NCBI RefSeq assembly: GCF_042920265.1 | Contig: NZ_JBDQZI010000008.1 | Span: 116,047 to 180,046, forward strand | Length of the DNA: 64,000 nt | Reading direction: 5' to 3' | DNA from: Lysinibacillus_B sp042920265 | GTDB taxonomy: Bacteria; Bacillota; Bacilli; Bacillales_A; Planococcaceae | Part shown: positions 16,252 through 24,702 of the stretch, in pieces | Numbering within the stretch: the first letter of the stretch is position 1 | How the letters are laid out: each line of letters begins with the position of its first letter | Translations under genes and position numbers: made by a program | The notes under the pieces: model-generated | Databases searched by the model: none | Told to the model about the DNA's origin: nothing | What the model saw: only the letters and a program-made list of their open reading frames with translations

Positions 16252-17487
16252 ATGCAAGATTTAGGGAGCCGCATTCGCCAACTGCGAAAAGAACGAAAAT
16301 TAACACTTGCACAGTTGGCGGGGGAGCGTTTAACGAAGGGAATGCTTAGTTTAATTGAAAATGGAAAAGCACAGCCTTCCATGGAAAGCTTGCATTATAT
16401 TGCACAGCAGCTTCAAGTAGATGTTTCGGCCTTACTTGGTGAAGAAATTGAGTCATTGAAAGAGTTAATGTTAGAAGTGGAAGAAATGCGTGTGCAATTA
16501 AATGATCATCCAGATGATAAAGTGCGTGCACAAATCATCATCGATAAAATTAATCCTATTGTAGATAAATTGCAAACAGATCGATATGAACATATAAGAC
16601 TAAAAGAAATCTATTTAATTTCCTTAACGCTTATTAATAACAAGCTAGATGAACACGCATTATATGACGTTATGAACTGGTATGAAGGTGTACATGCGTA
16701 TGGCCGTTTACTTAGTTGTTATAACTTTTTATGTTGGTATGCCTTTGAAAGAAAAGATTATGAAAAGGCACTGGATATGTTAAAGCAAGGAGAAAAACGA
16801 ATCGAGCCGTATTGGTTCATTCTGGATGATATTAGTCGAATTAGCTTATTTTACAACTTAACGGTTATGTACTATGCAGTAAATGATGTAAAAAACGGTT
16901 TATTGTATAAAGAAAAGATGCTGCAAATTGCAGAAAAAAAGAAAATTTACTACCGTATGGACGATTTTTATCGCTTGCTATTTATACAGGCAATATGTGA
17001 CCATGAATTTGAAGTGAGTAAGCAGTATTTTAAAAAGGTGCAACTAATTACAGAACTTGCGGAAGACAATGAAAAGGCTTTTTATTATTTATTTTGCAAA
17101 GTGCATTATATAAGCGTTGTAGAGAAAAATTATGAGCAAGTGCTAATTATATTAAATGAAGAAATCTATTCACAACGAGATGCGTCCAGCCAGGAAACGA
17201 AAGATCTTTTCCTGATGGAAGAAGCGATTGCATTGTATCATTTAGAAAAATATGAACAAGCTTTAGCTATTTGTGAAGGAATTAAAGCACCTAACTATTT
17301 AAAGCATCCAGTTGATTTAGCGATATTTTATCGCTTTGTTGCATACCGGGCGTTAATGTATAAACAGCTTGGTGATATAGAATCAGCAAAACGCGATATT
17401 TTATATGCGGAAAAAAGTGTCGAATCATTTGCATCCACATACTACACGGACTTTATTCGTCAAACATATAAAGAAATTATGACATAA
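16252..17487 (+). CDS. XRE-family regulator with TPR-like C-terminal domain
   Basis: 411 aa. Residues 1-62 form an XRE helix-turn-helix (GSRIRQLRKERKLTLAQLAG, then LTKGMLSLIENGKAQPS). The rest (about 75-411) is all-helical with TPR-like pairs, for example NFLCWYAFERKDYEKALDML and EEAIALYHLEKYEQALAICE. This layout occurs in peptide-sensing regulators of Firmicutes (PlcR/Rgg/AimR-like) as well as in other XRE-TPR proteins; no peptide gene is seen beside it. I use ATG at 16252 (MQDLG) over 16234, as family members begin close to the helix-turn-helix. It is divergent from comQ, sharing a 200-bp spacer. Confidence 0.75.
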   Translation: MQDLGSRIRQLRKERKLTLAQLAGERLTKGMLSLIENGKAQPSMESLHYIAQQLQVDVSALLGEEIESLKELMLEVEEMRVQLNDHPDDKVRAQIIIDKINPIVDKLQTDRYEHIRLKEIYLISLTLINNKLDEHALYDVMNWYEGVHAYGRLLSCYNFLCWYAFERKDYEKALDMLKQGEKRIEPYWFILDDISRISLFYNLTVMYYAVNDVKNGLLYKEKMLQIAEKKKIYYRMDDFYRLLFIQAICDHEFEVSKQYFKKVQLITELAEDNEKAFYYLFCKVHYISVVEKNYEQVLIILNEEIYSQRDASSQETKDLFLMEEAIALYHLEKYEQALAICEGIKAPNYLKHPVDLAIFYRFVAYRALMYKQLGDIESAKRDILYAEKSVESFASTYYTDFIRQTYKEIMT

Positions 17488-17493
17488 TGAAAC

Positions 17494-17528
17494 AAGCCTC
17501 CACTGTCTGTTCAGGGAGGCTTTTGTTT
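17494..17528 (+). terminator. Intrinsic terminator between XRE-TPR and dedA genes
   Basis: AAGCCTCC at 17494-17501 pairs with GGAGGCTT at 17515-17522, followed by TTGTTT. Convergent genes on both sides may share it. Confidence 0.75.
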
Positions 17529-18153
17529 ATTTGTCTTTCATATTGAGTCGGCGTTCTAATAGTTTTTGACGATATTTATAGACACCGTATATAACAGCTA
17601 ATAGAACAATTACAAGAACGAAAGGTTGTAAATATTGTTTAAATAATGGTCCTGCTTGTTCCCAATTTTCCCCAAGCTTTACTCCTAAATAGACGTAAAG
17701 GGCTGTGATAGGTAACATAGCACAAAATGTATACACGGAGAATTTCGTAAGTGACATTTTAGCCATGCCACATGGTACGGAAATCGCGGTACGGACAACA
17801 GGCATAAAGCGACCGAAGAAAGCAACCCCTGCACCGTATTTGGCAAAAAATTTATCTGCTGCGTTTACTTGTTTCTCATTAACTAAAAAATATTTACCGT
17901 ACTTTAAAACAAGTGGACGGCCCCCATAACGACCAAGTGCATATAGTGTAATTGGGCCAATTGTACCACCGACTGTACCGGCAAGTACCATTAAATAATA
18001 GTTGAATTCTCCTTGTGAAATCCAGTATCCAGCAAGTGGCAACACCGCTTCGGCAGGAATAAATTCAAAACAAAGCGCTAAAAGCACACCGAAGTAGCCT
18101 AACCCTTTAAAAAATTCAATCATTGGCATAACGATTGCATCTAACAAATTCAA
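17527..18153 (-). CDS. DedA-family membrane protein
   Basis: 208 aa integral membrane protein. The DedA signature is visible: EFIPAEAVLPLAGYW (about 28-42) and GRYGGRPLVLKYGKY followed by FFAKYGAGVAFFGRFMPVVRTAISVPCGMAKM (about 72-125), including the conserved G-x-x-x-F-x-R-F-x-P-x-x-R. Members act as undecaprenyl-phosphate or phospholipid scramblases/flippases in the membrane and influence envelope homeostasis. It is monocistronic on the minus strand. Which lipid this one handles is unknown. Confidence 0.88.
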   Translation of the reverse strand: MNLLDAIVMPMIEFFKGLGYFGVLLALCFEFIPAEAVLPLAGYWISQGEFNYYLMVLAGTVGGTIGPITLYALGRYGGRPLVLKYGKYFLVNEKQVNAADKFFAKYGAGVAFFGRFMPVVRTAISVPCGMAKMSLTKFSVYTFCAMLPITALYVYLGVKLGENWEQAGPLFKQYLQPFVLVIVLLAVIYGVYKYRQKLLERRLNMKDK

Positions 18154-18208
18154 TCAACTCCAAAACATAGACTATCCCTTACGACGAAATACTTGTCCTA
18201 AAGTTTCA

Positions 18209-18625
18209 TCATACCATGTCTTTTCTTGCTTGAACAGATTTGTATCGTGTATCGAGCGCTTGAAAACGTGATTCTTCAAAGTCTTTTTGTCCACGTAAAT
18301 ATTTTTCTTTCAAGTTAAAATAACATATTTCAAAATACGTATCATTATGATGATTGTGGAATGGTTTTTCAATATTTACCGTAGGGTCAATGTCTTGAAA
18401 GTAATGATTCATTTTATCAACGGTACGTATTTTAATCGCACGCTCCCTCATTTCCTGTAAAACGAGCTGTGTATAAACATACAAATGTTCCTTAGGGTAT
18501 TCATAAATATAGTTAATTAAAATGTGTCGATCTTCTTTAGCAAAAACACTATTTAGTTCCCGCCATTGGGCAAGAAGCTGCGATTTTGGTAGAAGATCCA
18601 TCATATCTTGATGCCATAAACGCAT
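18209..18625 (-). CDS. Pyrimidine-dimer-glycosylase-like (TIGR02328-type) conserved protein
   Basis: 138 aa. The start MRLWHQDMMDLLPKSQLLAQWREL is characteristic of a small family related to T4 endonuclease V-type pyrimidine dimer glycosylases (M-R-L-W-H-x-D-L-[IL]-x-x-L-P-x-x-x-L-x-x-Q-W-R-E). In T4 EndoV the catalytic residue is the N-terminal amine; here residue 2 is Arg, so DNA repair activity cannot be assumed. The C-terminal half is rich in aromatic and charged residues without a known motif. AGGAGG ribosome site just upstream of ATG. Monocistronic; function unproven. Confidence 0.65.
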   Translation of the reverse strand: MRLWHQDMMDLLPKSQLLAQWRELNSVFAKEDRHILINYIYEYPKEHLYVYTQLVLQEMRERAIKIRTVDKMNHYFQDIDPTVNIEKPFHNHHNDTYFEICYFNLKEKYLRGQKDFEESRFQALDTRYKSVQARKDMV

Positions 18626-18887
18626 ATTAAAACCTCCTTTAGACTGAAGAATAATGAACTATTCAATAGCAACTATTATAAACATTTTCCTTGCATATTC
18701 AACACTATATAAATGGAAATAACTGCTTGTGAATGTCCATGTGATAAGTAGGTAAATTGCTTTTTAATGCCCCAACATGGATCGCTTCTTTCGCTCCTTA
18801 CAATTTCTTCTGCACACAAATGGTATACAAAAATGATGTAATCTATAGTATAGTGATGATATTTATCGAGAAGTAGGTGATGTTTTT

Positions 18888-19841
18888 GTGACGGTTGTGA
18901 TAGGTATAATAGCCGTACTAGTCGACCGGGTATTTGGGGATCCGAAAAAGTGGACACATCCAGTGATATGGATTGGGCGGTTAATCGCTTTTTTAGAAAA
19001 GCATTGGAATAAGGGAAATGTGCGGAAATATAAAGGTTTCTTTGCTGTTGTCGTAACCGTTTTAACAACGGGTTTTGTTGTAGGGGGAATTGTTTGGTTC
19101 AGTTATACTGTTCACTGGGCAATAGGTATTGCAATAGAAGTTATACTCATTAGTTTAGCTTTAGCACAAAAAAGCTTAGAGGAAGCGGCGATGCTTGTAT
19201 ACCGCGCATTAGAACAACAAGATTTCAAAGAAGCACGGGAAAAGCTTGGATGGATTGTCGGACGAGATACGGAGCATTTAGACGAAAGTGAAATTGTACG
19301 TGGCGTTGTGGAAACGGTGTCTGAAAATACGAGTGATGGTGTAACGGCGCCATTATTTTACGCACTGTTATTTGGCGCGACAGGTGCGTGGGTGTATAAG
19401 GCCATTAATACGCTGGATTCGATGATTGCCTACAAAAATGAGCGTTATCATGATTTTGGCTTTGTGGCAGCAAAGCTAGACGATGTCGCTAATTTCATTC
19501 CGAGTCGTATTACAGGCTTTTTATTGCTTATTGGCACAAAATCAGTTGTGCAACAACGACTCACATATCGATTTGCACAGTGGATAGGGGATGCTAGGAA
19601 ACACCCAAGTCCAAACAGTGGCTATTTAGAGGCAGCGACGGCTGTACAGCTTGGTATTCGTCTCGGCGGTGAAAATGTATACGGCGGCAAAAAATCATTT
19701 CGTGCGTATATGGGGCAGCTTGTTTTTGAGATGCATCGGGGTCATATTGTCCAGTCCATTCAACACATGTATATCGTCACATTCTATTTTTTAGTTGTAG
19801 TAGGAGGGATTATCATTGCAATATCCAGCACATGGAGCTAA
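18888..19841 (+). CDS. cbiB: Adenosylcobinamide-phosphate synthase CbiB
   Basis: 317 aa membrane protein that joins aminopropanol phosphate to adenosylcobyric acid. The family motif VDRVFGDPKKWTHPVIWIGR lies at residues about 12-31, and SENTSDGVTAPLFYALLFGATGAWVYKAINTLDSM near 145-180 is the conserved core. GTG start at 18888 with an AGGTGATG ribosome site; the plus-strand frame covers several shadow frames. It begins a tight cbiB-cobD-cobC set with overlaps of 26 and 17 bases. No AdoCbl riboswitch precedes it, unlike the main operon. Confidence 0.92.
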   Translation: MTVVIGIIAVLVDRVFGDPKKWTHPVIWIGRLIAFLEKHWNKGNVRKYKGFFAVVVTVLTTGFVVGGIVWFSYTVHWAIGIAIEVILISLALAQKSLEEAAMLVYRALEQQDFKEAREKLGWIVGRDTEHLDESEIVRGVVETVSENTSDGVTAPLFYALLFGATGAWVYKAINTLDSMIAYKNERYHDFGFVAAKLDDVANFIPSRITGFLLLIGTKSVVQQRLTYRFAQWIGDARKHPSPNSGYLEAATAVQLGIRLGGENVYGGKKSFRAYMGQLVFEMHRGHIVQSIQHMYIVTFYFLVVVGGIIIAISSTWS

Positions 19842-20889
19842 TGCGGATGCTCTGTATAAGGCACTTCGTATACAGATGCCAAATAAGGTCATTGATTTAA
19901 GTGAAAATGTCAATCCAGCAGGTGTTCCGCCAAGTGTACAGCACGCATGGCCATCATTAATCAATCACATTACGATGTATCCAAATGAACAAGCGGAGCC
20001 ATTTCGTTCAAAGGTTGCGGCGTTCCATGACGTCAAGCCTGAGCACATCATTGTTGGCAATGGGGCAGCAGAATGTTTAATGGTGTTAGCTCGGTATTTT
20101 AACGGAGGAACAGTGGGAGTAATTGAGCCGTCCTTTTCTGAATATAGACGGACTTTACTGCAAGAAAATGTGACGGTTCAGTCGATTGTGGTAGACGATA
20201 TTTGTACATATAAATTTTCAATGGAACAAGTGAAGGCAGCGATGCATGCGGTTGATGCTGTCTATTTATGCAATCCAAATAATCCAACAGGTGCACTGAC
20301 AACAAAAATGGACATTCAGGCGTTACTCGAATATGGGCAAAAAGTAAGTTGTACTTTAGTCGTGGACGAAGCCTTTATGGATTGGACAGATGAAGTAGAA
20401 AGCGTTATTTCACTTGTTGAAAAGTATGAGAATTTAATCGTGTTGCGCTCCATGACGAAAATGTATGCGCTAGCAGGGATTCGACTTGGTTATATAGTTA
20501 GTCAAAAAGCGCCGATGCTTGCAGGATTTTTTCCCCATTGGAATGTGAGTGGGGTAGCGAATCAGGTAGGTTGTCTTTGCTTAGAAGAGGACCAGTACGT
20601 TGCACAAGCGAGACAAAGTAGTGCACAAATACGGGAAGAAATGACAAACTTTTTGAAAGATTATGCATGCGAAGTATCGAATAGTGCGGCCAATTTTTTG
20701 TTGTTTCAATTGCCGCAGCCATACAACCCAGATCATTTTTTTAAAACGCTTTTGTCAGCGGGAATTGTGCTTCGTCATACGAAGAATTATGTCGGTCTAG
20801 ACGGACAGTGGTTCCGACTTGCGATGAAGGAGCCTGAAAAAATGACATCGTTTATGCGAGTATTTACTGACTATGTGCAAAACAATTAG
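19816..20889 (+). CDS. cobD: L-threonine-O-3-phosphate decarboxylase CobD (PLP)
   Basis: 357 aa fold-type I aminotransferase-like enzyme making (R)-1-aminopropan-2-ol phosphate for the cobalamin side chain. YLCNPNNPTGALT (about 153-165), VVDEAFMDW (about 182-190) and the Schiff-base Lys in SMTKMYALAGIRLGY (Lys about 215) are visible. It resembles histidinol-phosphate aminotransferase, but its position between cbiB and cobC fixes it as CobD. TTG start at 19816 follows GTAGGAGGG and overlaps the cbiB end. Cytoplasmic. Confidence 0.9.
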   Translation: MQYPAHGANADALYKALRIQMPNKVIDLSENVNPAGVPPSVQHAWPSLINHITMYPNEQAEPFRSKVAAFHDVKPEHIIVGNGAAECLMVLARYFNGGTVGVIEPSFSEYRRTLLQENVTVQSIVVDDICTYKFSMEQVKAAMHAVDAVYLCNPNNPTGALTTKMDIQALLEYGQKVSCTLVVDEAFMDWTDEVESVISLVEKYENLIVLRSMTKMYALAGIRLGYIVSQKAPMLAGFFPHWNVSGVANQVGCLCLEEDQYVAQARQSSAQIREEMTNFLKDYACEVSNSAANFLLFQLPQPYNPDHFFKTLLSAGIVLRHTKNYVGLDGQWFRLAMKEPEKMTSFMRVFTDYVQNN

Positions 20890-21448
20890 AATTTATCGCC
20901 ATGGTGAAACAGAGTGGAACAAGCAAGGGGTGTTACAAGGCTGGCTTGATTCACCTTTAACGGAATATGGCAAACAACAAGTGCAAGATGTGGACTGGCA
21001 ACCGGATATCGTCTATGCAAGTGACTTACAACGTGCTATTTCTACTGCTACATGGATGTTTCCGAACATGGAAATTCATACAGACGCACGCCTTCGTGAA
21101 ATTTATTTAGGTGATTGGCAAGGGCAGCCAATTGTACATCTTCAGCAACAAGTAAATTATCAATACTACAGCGAAGCACCTGAAAAATTTATCGCAGACT
21201 CACAAGAATCGTTTGAGCAAGTGGCAAATCGGTTACTCGCCTTTTTACAAAGCATCAAAGAAATCCCACAGCAACAGATTGCGGTTGTTTCGCACGGTGT
21301 AGCCATTGCCTGTTTACAATGGGCAATCGAGAAGCGTTCACTGGCGACATTATGGCAAAAGGGAATGCTTTCAGGTGGGGACTTTATTTCTTTGTATTTA
21401 GATGAGGAAGAGTGGTATTTGGAAAAAATAACTTTACAGAAAATTTAA
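20873..21448 (+). CDS. cobC: Alpha-ribazole-5'-phosphate phosphatase CobC
   Basis: 191 aa histidine phosphatase. The phospho-accepting motif is RIYRHGETEWN (His about 10) and the second catalytic His is in VVSHGVAIACLQW (about 142). It removes phosphate in the last steps of nucleotide-loop assembly; general phosphoglycerate-mutase-like activity is the alternative. GTG start overlaps the cobD end by 17 bases. The -35 box of the downstream riboswitch promoter lies within its last codons (21433-21438). Confidence 0.87.
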   Translation: MCKTIRIYRHGETEWNKQGVLQGWLDSPLTEYGKQQVQDVDWQPDIVYASDLQRAISTATWMFPNMEIHTDARLREIYLGDWQGQPIVHLQQQVNYQYYSEAPEKFIADSQESFEQVANRLLAFLQSIKEIPQQQIAVVSHGVAIACLQWAIEKRSLATLWQKGMLSGGDFISLYLDEEEWYLEKITLQKI

Positions 21449-21462
21449 AGACATGCTATACT
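21433..21462 (+). promoter_or_regulatory. Promoter of the cbi operon riboswitch leader
   Basis: TTTACA at 21433-21438, 18-bp spacer, TATACT at 21457-21462 preceded by TGC (extended -10). The -35 lies inside the cobC coding end. The same arrangement recurs before the third riboswitch. Confidence 0.75.
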
Positions 21463-21489
21463 AAAATCTGTTAAGATAAAACAATATAT

Positions 21490-21690
21490 TGTATTAGTTC
21501 TAGCGAAGGTACTACTATATGTAGTTTAAAAGGGAAGAACGGTGTAAATCCGTCGCTGTCCCCGCAACTGTAAACGCTGACGATGACGAAAAATCCACTG
21601 TACTTTTGAGTATGGGAAGGAACGTCAAAGGATGAAGCGAAGCCAGGAGACCTGCCTACCTAGACGACTGTACATTTCTTCGGGGGATAG
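21490..21690 (+). promoter_or_regulatory. Adenosylcobalamin riboswitch 1 (cbi operon)
   Basis: Classic AdoCbl aptamer landmarks in order: GGTACTAC, AAAAGGGAAG, CGCTGTCCCCGCAACTGTAA, TATGGGAAGG and the B12 box AAGCCAGGAGACCTGCC at 21640-21656. A terminator follows at 21728. It controls the operon that starts with cbiH60, repressing it when AdoCbl binds. Confidence 0.95.
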
Positions 21691-21727
21691 GAAATGGAGG
21701 CGGGTTCTTTTTTGACGTTTCCATTTC

Positions 21728-21758
21728 AAGCTACCTCATCGTGAGGTAGCTTTTTTAT
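21728..21758 (+). terminator. Riboswitch 1 expression-platform terminator
   Basis: AAGCTACCTCA at 21728-21738 pairs with TGAGGTAGCTT at 21742-21752, followed by TTTTATTTT. It would also catch transcripts reading through from cobC. Confidence 0.88.
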
Positions 21759-21759
21759 T

Positions 21760-22094
21760 TTGAATAAAAATTGCGTCACACTTATGACATGTGGACAATG
21801 CCTAGCTAGACGTATTTTTATTGTATCTTCCACCGTTTGAAAGAAGCGGCTCATCGCATAATGCCGATACGTCGACGAGCCAGTAAAAAGCGTGGTGTTC
21901 TCATACACCACCTTTTTTAGCAGATAGGGCAGAATCAGCTTTATGGATATCTGCATAAGAAAGACGATTAAAATTAGATAAAAGCAGCATCATAAAGTAT
22001 TCCTCTGTCAAACGGGGCTACCTGCTTTATGATGCAAAACTTACTTTTCGCTGAGAGAAGCATAGGTGAGATAGGCTTTTTTATTGGAGGGGAC
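21760..22094. other. 335-bp leader with distant inverted repeat, no confident gene
   Basis: Between the riboswitch terminator and cbiH60. It holds GCATCATAAAG (about 21988-21998) and its perfect complement CTTTATGATGC (about 22024-22034), plus a small hairpin GGTGT/ACACC near 21900. Minus-strand frames here read briefly like protein (for example FQTVEDTIKIRLARHCPHV), which may be a gene relic; I cannot name it. Confidence 0.4.
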
Positions 22095-23720
22095 ATGTTG
22101 AAGAAAGGGAAAATATTCGTCGTTGGCTTTGGTCCTGGCGATTATGAACATATTACAAAACGTGCAGTTGATGCATTAAAACAGAGTGATTATATTATTG
22201 GCTATAAAACATATGTAGAACTGATCGAGCATTTAGTAACGGCGAAATCCATCGTAAGTACAGGGATGACAGAAGAGGTTTCACGTGCACAGGAGGCGGT
22301 ACGACAAGCAGAGGCAGGTCATATTGTATCCGTTATTTCAAGCGGAGATGCTGGTGTATACGGCATGGCTGGACTTGTATATGAGGTACTAATCGAGCTT
22401 GGCTGGACAGAAAAAGACGGCATAGCAGTAGAAGTGGTCCCAGGCATTTCAGCGATTAACTCGTGTGCGAGCTTGCTTGGTGCCCCAGTGATGCACGATG
22501 CCTGTACGATTAGCTTAAGTGACCACTTAACACCATGGACAGTCATTGAAAAACGTATTGAAGCAGCAGCGATGGCTGATTTTGTCGTTGCCTTTTACAA
22601 TCCGAAAAGTGGACGTCGTACAAGGCAAATTGTCGAGGCACAACGGATTCTATTAAAATATCGTTCACCTGCAACACCAGTAGGTTTAGTGAAAAGTGCT
22701 TACCGTGAAAGTCAGAATATTGTGCTAACAACACTTGCTGAAATGCTAGAGCATGATATCGGCATGCTCACAACAGTAGTAGTGGGCAATTCATCGACAT
22801 TCTTCTACGATAATAAAATAATTACGCCACGTGGTTACCAGCGCAAATATACATTAGGCGAGGATGTACAACCGTTAAAACCGCACCAGCGTTTACGAAA
22901 AGAAAATGAACCGTGGGCACTGGATCAGCAAACAGGTGAAGCCCAAACGGGTTTTGAAAAAATAACGGTGCCTGCTCCAGAAAAGCCAAAAAAAAGTGCA
23001 TTGGAAATGGCGCAGATGGCATTAAAGCTTGTCGGTGGTGAACCATCTGTATTAGTGCAACAAAAAGTAGAGTCGATTTTTGAATTTGCGGTTAGTCCGG
23101 GCGTAGCGAATAAAATGCTTACCCCCCAACAAATGATGCTGTTAGCCGAAATTGTTGGTGAACAAGGGACGCTTGAATATACGCCGGAGCATCGTATGCT
23201 AGTAAAAGTGCCAACTGAGCAGCCAGATGAGCTCGTTGCACGTTTACGTGAGGTCGGTTTACTTGTTTTACCGATTGGCGATGTGCTCAATATAAAGGCA
23301 TGTGATTTTTGCTATGGCGAAAAAGCAGAGTCCATTCCATATGCAGAGGAAATTGCCCAAACGCTTGGTGGGATGAAGCTACCGAAGGAATTGCATGTCG
23401 GCTTTAATGGTTGCGGAATGGCTTGCTACCGCGCTGTTTTTGATGATATCGGCATTGTGTATCGCAAGAAGAAATTTGATTTATTTATTGGGGCAAAGCC
23501 GGTTGGACGAACAGCTCATGCAGCACAGCCTGTTGCAGAGGGGCTTGAACCGGAGGAACTAGTACCGCTATTAACGAAAATCATTGAAGAATATAAGCAG
23601 CATGCTCATCCGAACGAGCGCTTGTTCAAGTACTTTAAACGTGTGAAAAAAATATTGCATTATACATATCACGATATGAGCTGCAAAATCGAAGTAGAGC
23701 CAGCTCCATGTGGTGATTAA
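22095..23720 (+). CDS. cbiH: Cobalt-factor III methyltransferase CbiH60 (CbiH fused to a sulfite-reductase-like Fe-S domain)
   Basis: 541 aa. Residues 1-250 are a tetrapyrrole methylase with FVVGFGPGDYEHIT at the N-terminus; this part performs C17 methylation and ring contraction. About 310-541 is a nitrite/sulfite reductase ferredoxin-like module: ACDFCYGEK and FNGCGMACYRA supply the cysteines, plus ACG/PCGD near the end. The fusion matches CbiH60 of Priestia megaterium. I use ATG at 22095, four bases after GGAGGGG, rather than the upstream ATG at 22029. First gene after riboswitch 1. Confidence 0.92.
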   Translation: MLKKGKIFVVGFGPGDYEHITKRAVDALKQSDYIIGYKTYVELIEHLVTAKSIVSTGMTEEVSRAQEAVRQAEAGHIVSVISSGDAGVYGMAGLVYEVLIELGWTEKDGIAVEVVPGISAINSCASLLGAPVMHDACTISLSDHLTPWTVIEKRIEAAAMADFVVAFYNPKSGRRTRQIVEAQRILLKYRSPATPVGLVKSAYRESQNIVLTTLAEMLEHDIGMLTTVVVGNSSTFFYDNKIITPRGYQRKYTLGEDVQPLKPHQRLRKENEPWALDQQTGEAQTGFEKITVPAPEKPKKSALEMAQMALKLVGGEPSVLVQQKVESIFEFAVSPGVANKMLTPQQMMLLAEIVGEQGTLEYTPEHRMLVKVPTEQPDELVARLREVGLLVLPIGDVLNIKACDFCYGEKAESIPYAEEIAQTLGGMKLPKELHVGFNGCGMACYRAVFDDIGIVYRKKKFDLFIGAKPVGRTAHAAQPVAEGLEPEELVPLLTKIIEEYKQHAHPNERLFKYFKRVKKILHYTYHDMSCKIEVEPAPCGD

Positions 23721-23736
23721 CGAAAGGGAGACTGAA

Positions 23737-24702
23737 ATGAAATCCATTTTATTTGTAGGGCATGGAAGTCGATTAGCAGCAGGAAATGAGGAAATCCAGC
23801 GCTTTGTAGATAAAATACGCCCAGACTTAGAGGATCAATTTTTAGTGGAGACGTGTTTCTTGGAGTTGTCACGACCTTCGATACCAGAAGGAATTGAAGC
23901 ATGTATTCAAAAAGGTGCGAAAGAAGTATATGTAGTACCCATCATTTTATTGCATGCGGGTCATTCTAAACTACATATCCCGGCAGAAATTCAAGATGCG
24001 ATCGAAAAGTATCCAAATGTGAAATTTACATATGGCGAAACGATTAGTGTGCATCCACAAGTGTTTGATATTTTAATAGATCGCTTGCAGGAAGTAGGAA
24101 TCGATACAGCTGCTCAACATGACGATACAGCGATTTTACTTATCGGGCGTGGCGGCAGTGACGCAGAGGCGAACAGTGATTTTTATAAAATTACTCGTTT
24201 ACTGTGGGAGAAGCTGCAGGTGAAATGGGTCGAAAGCGCATTTATGGGTGTTACAAAACCACGCGTTGATGAAGGTATCAAACGTTGCATTCAGCTTGGT
24301 GCGAAAAAAGTAATCATGCTACCGTACTTTTTATTTACGGGTGTGTTAATGGAGCGTATAGATAAGATGTTACAGCAGTACAGCGAGCAATATCCGAAAC
24401 ATGAGTTTGTGCTAGCGAAGTATTTTGGCTATCACCCAACGTTACAGGAAATTTTAAAGCAACGTGCAATGGATGCAGTAGAAGGGCGCTCAACAGGCGA
24501 ACGCGATATGGAGAAATATCGCGCCTATGTAGCAGAACATGGACCGATTCATCGCCATTGCTTTGACTGTCATGTGCGTTGTCATACACCGGAGCGTTGT
24601 TATAACTGTCCTCATGCACATGATGACCATCATCACGATCATGACCACGAGCATCATCACCACAGTCATGCACATGATGGAAAGGTGGAGCATACAACAT
24701 GA
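23737..24702 (+). CDS. cbiX: Sirohydrochlorin cobaltochelatase CbiX, His-rich C-terminus
   Basis: 321 aa. Two ferrochelatase-like halves: ILFVGHGSRLAAGNEE (residues 4-19) with LLHAGHSKLHIP (about 80-91), and the second with LIGRGGSDAEANSDF (about 142-156). After residue 270 comes CFDCHVRCHTPERCYNC, a cysteine cluster likely binding an Fe-S centre, and a tail of about 30 residues that is mostly His and Asp. These tails are known in P. megaterium CbiX and may store cobalt. ATG at 23737 is chosen for the AAAGGGAGA site. Overlaps cbiJ by four bases. Confidence 0.92.
   Translation: MKSILFVGHGSRLAAGNEEIQRFVDKIRPDLEDQFLVETCFLELSRPSIPEGIEACIQKGAKEVYVVPIILLHAGHSKLHIPAEIQDAIEKYPNVKFTYGETISVHPQVFDILIDRLQEVGIDTAAQHDDTAILLIGRGGSDAEANSDFYKITRLLWEKLQVKWVESAFMGVTKPRVDEGIKRCIQLGAKKVIMLPYFLFTGVLMERIDKMLQQYSEQYPKHEFVLAKYFGYHPTLQEILKQRAMDAVEGRSTGERDMEKYRAYVAEHGPIHRHCFDCHVRCHTPERCYNCPHAHDDHHHDHDHEHHHHSHAHDGKVEHTT

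Noticed and set aside
18676..19068. Minus-strand 130-codon frame upstream of and overlapping cbiB
   Set aside because: It overlaps the well-supported cbiB start and has no ribosome site or recognisable motif.
21726..21956. Minus-strand 76-codon frame over the first riboswitch terminator
   Set aside because: It overlaps the terminator and leader, has no ribosome site I trust, and I cannot match it to a family. Treated as a possible relic only.
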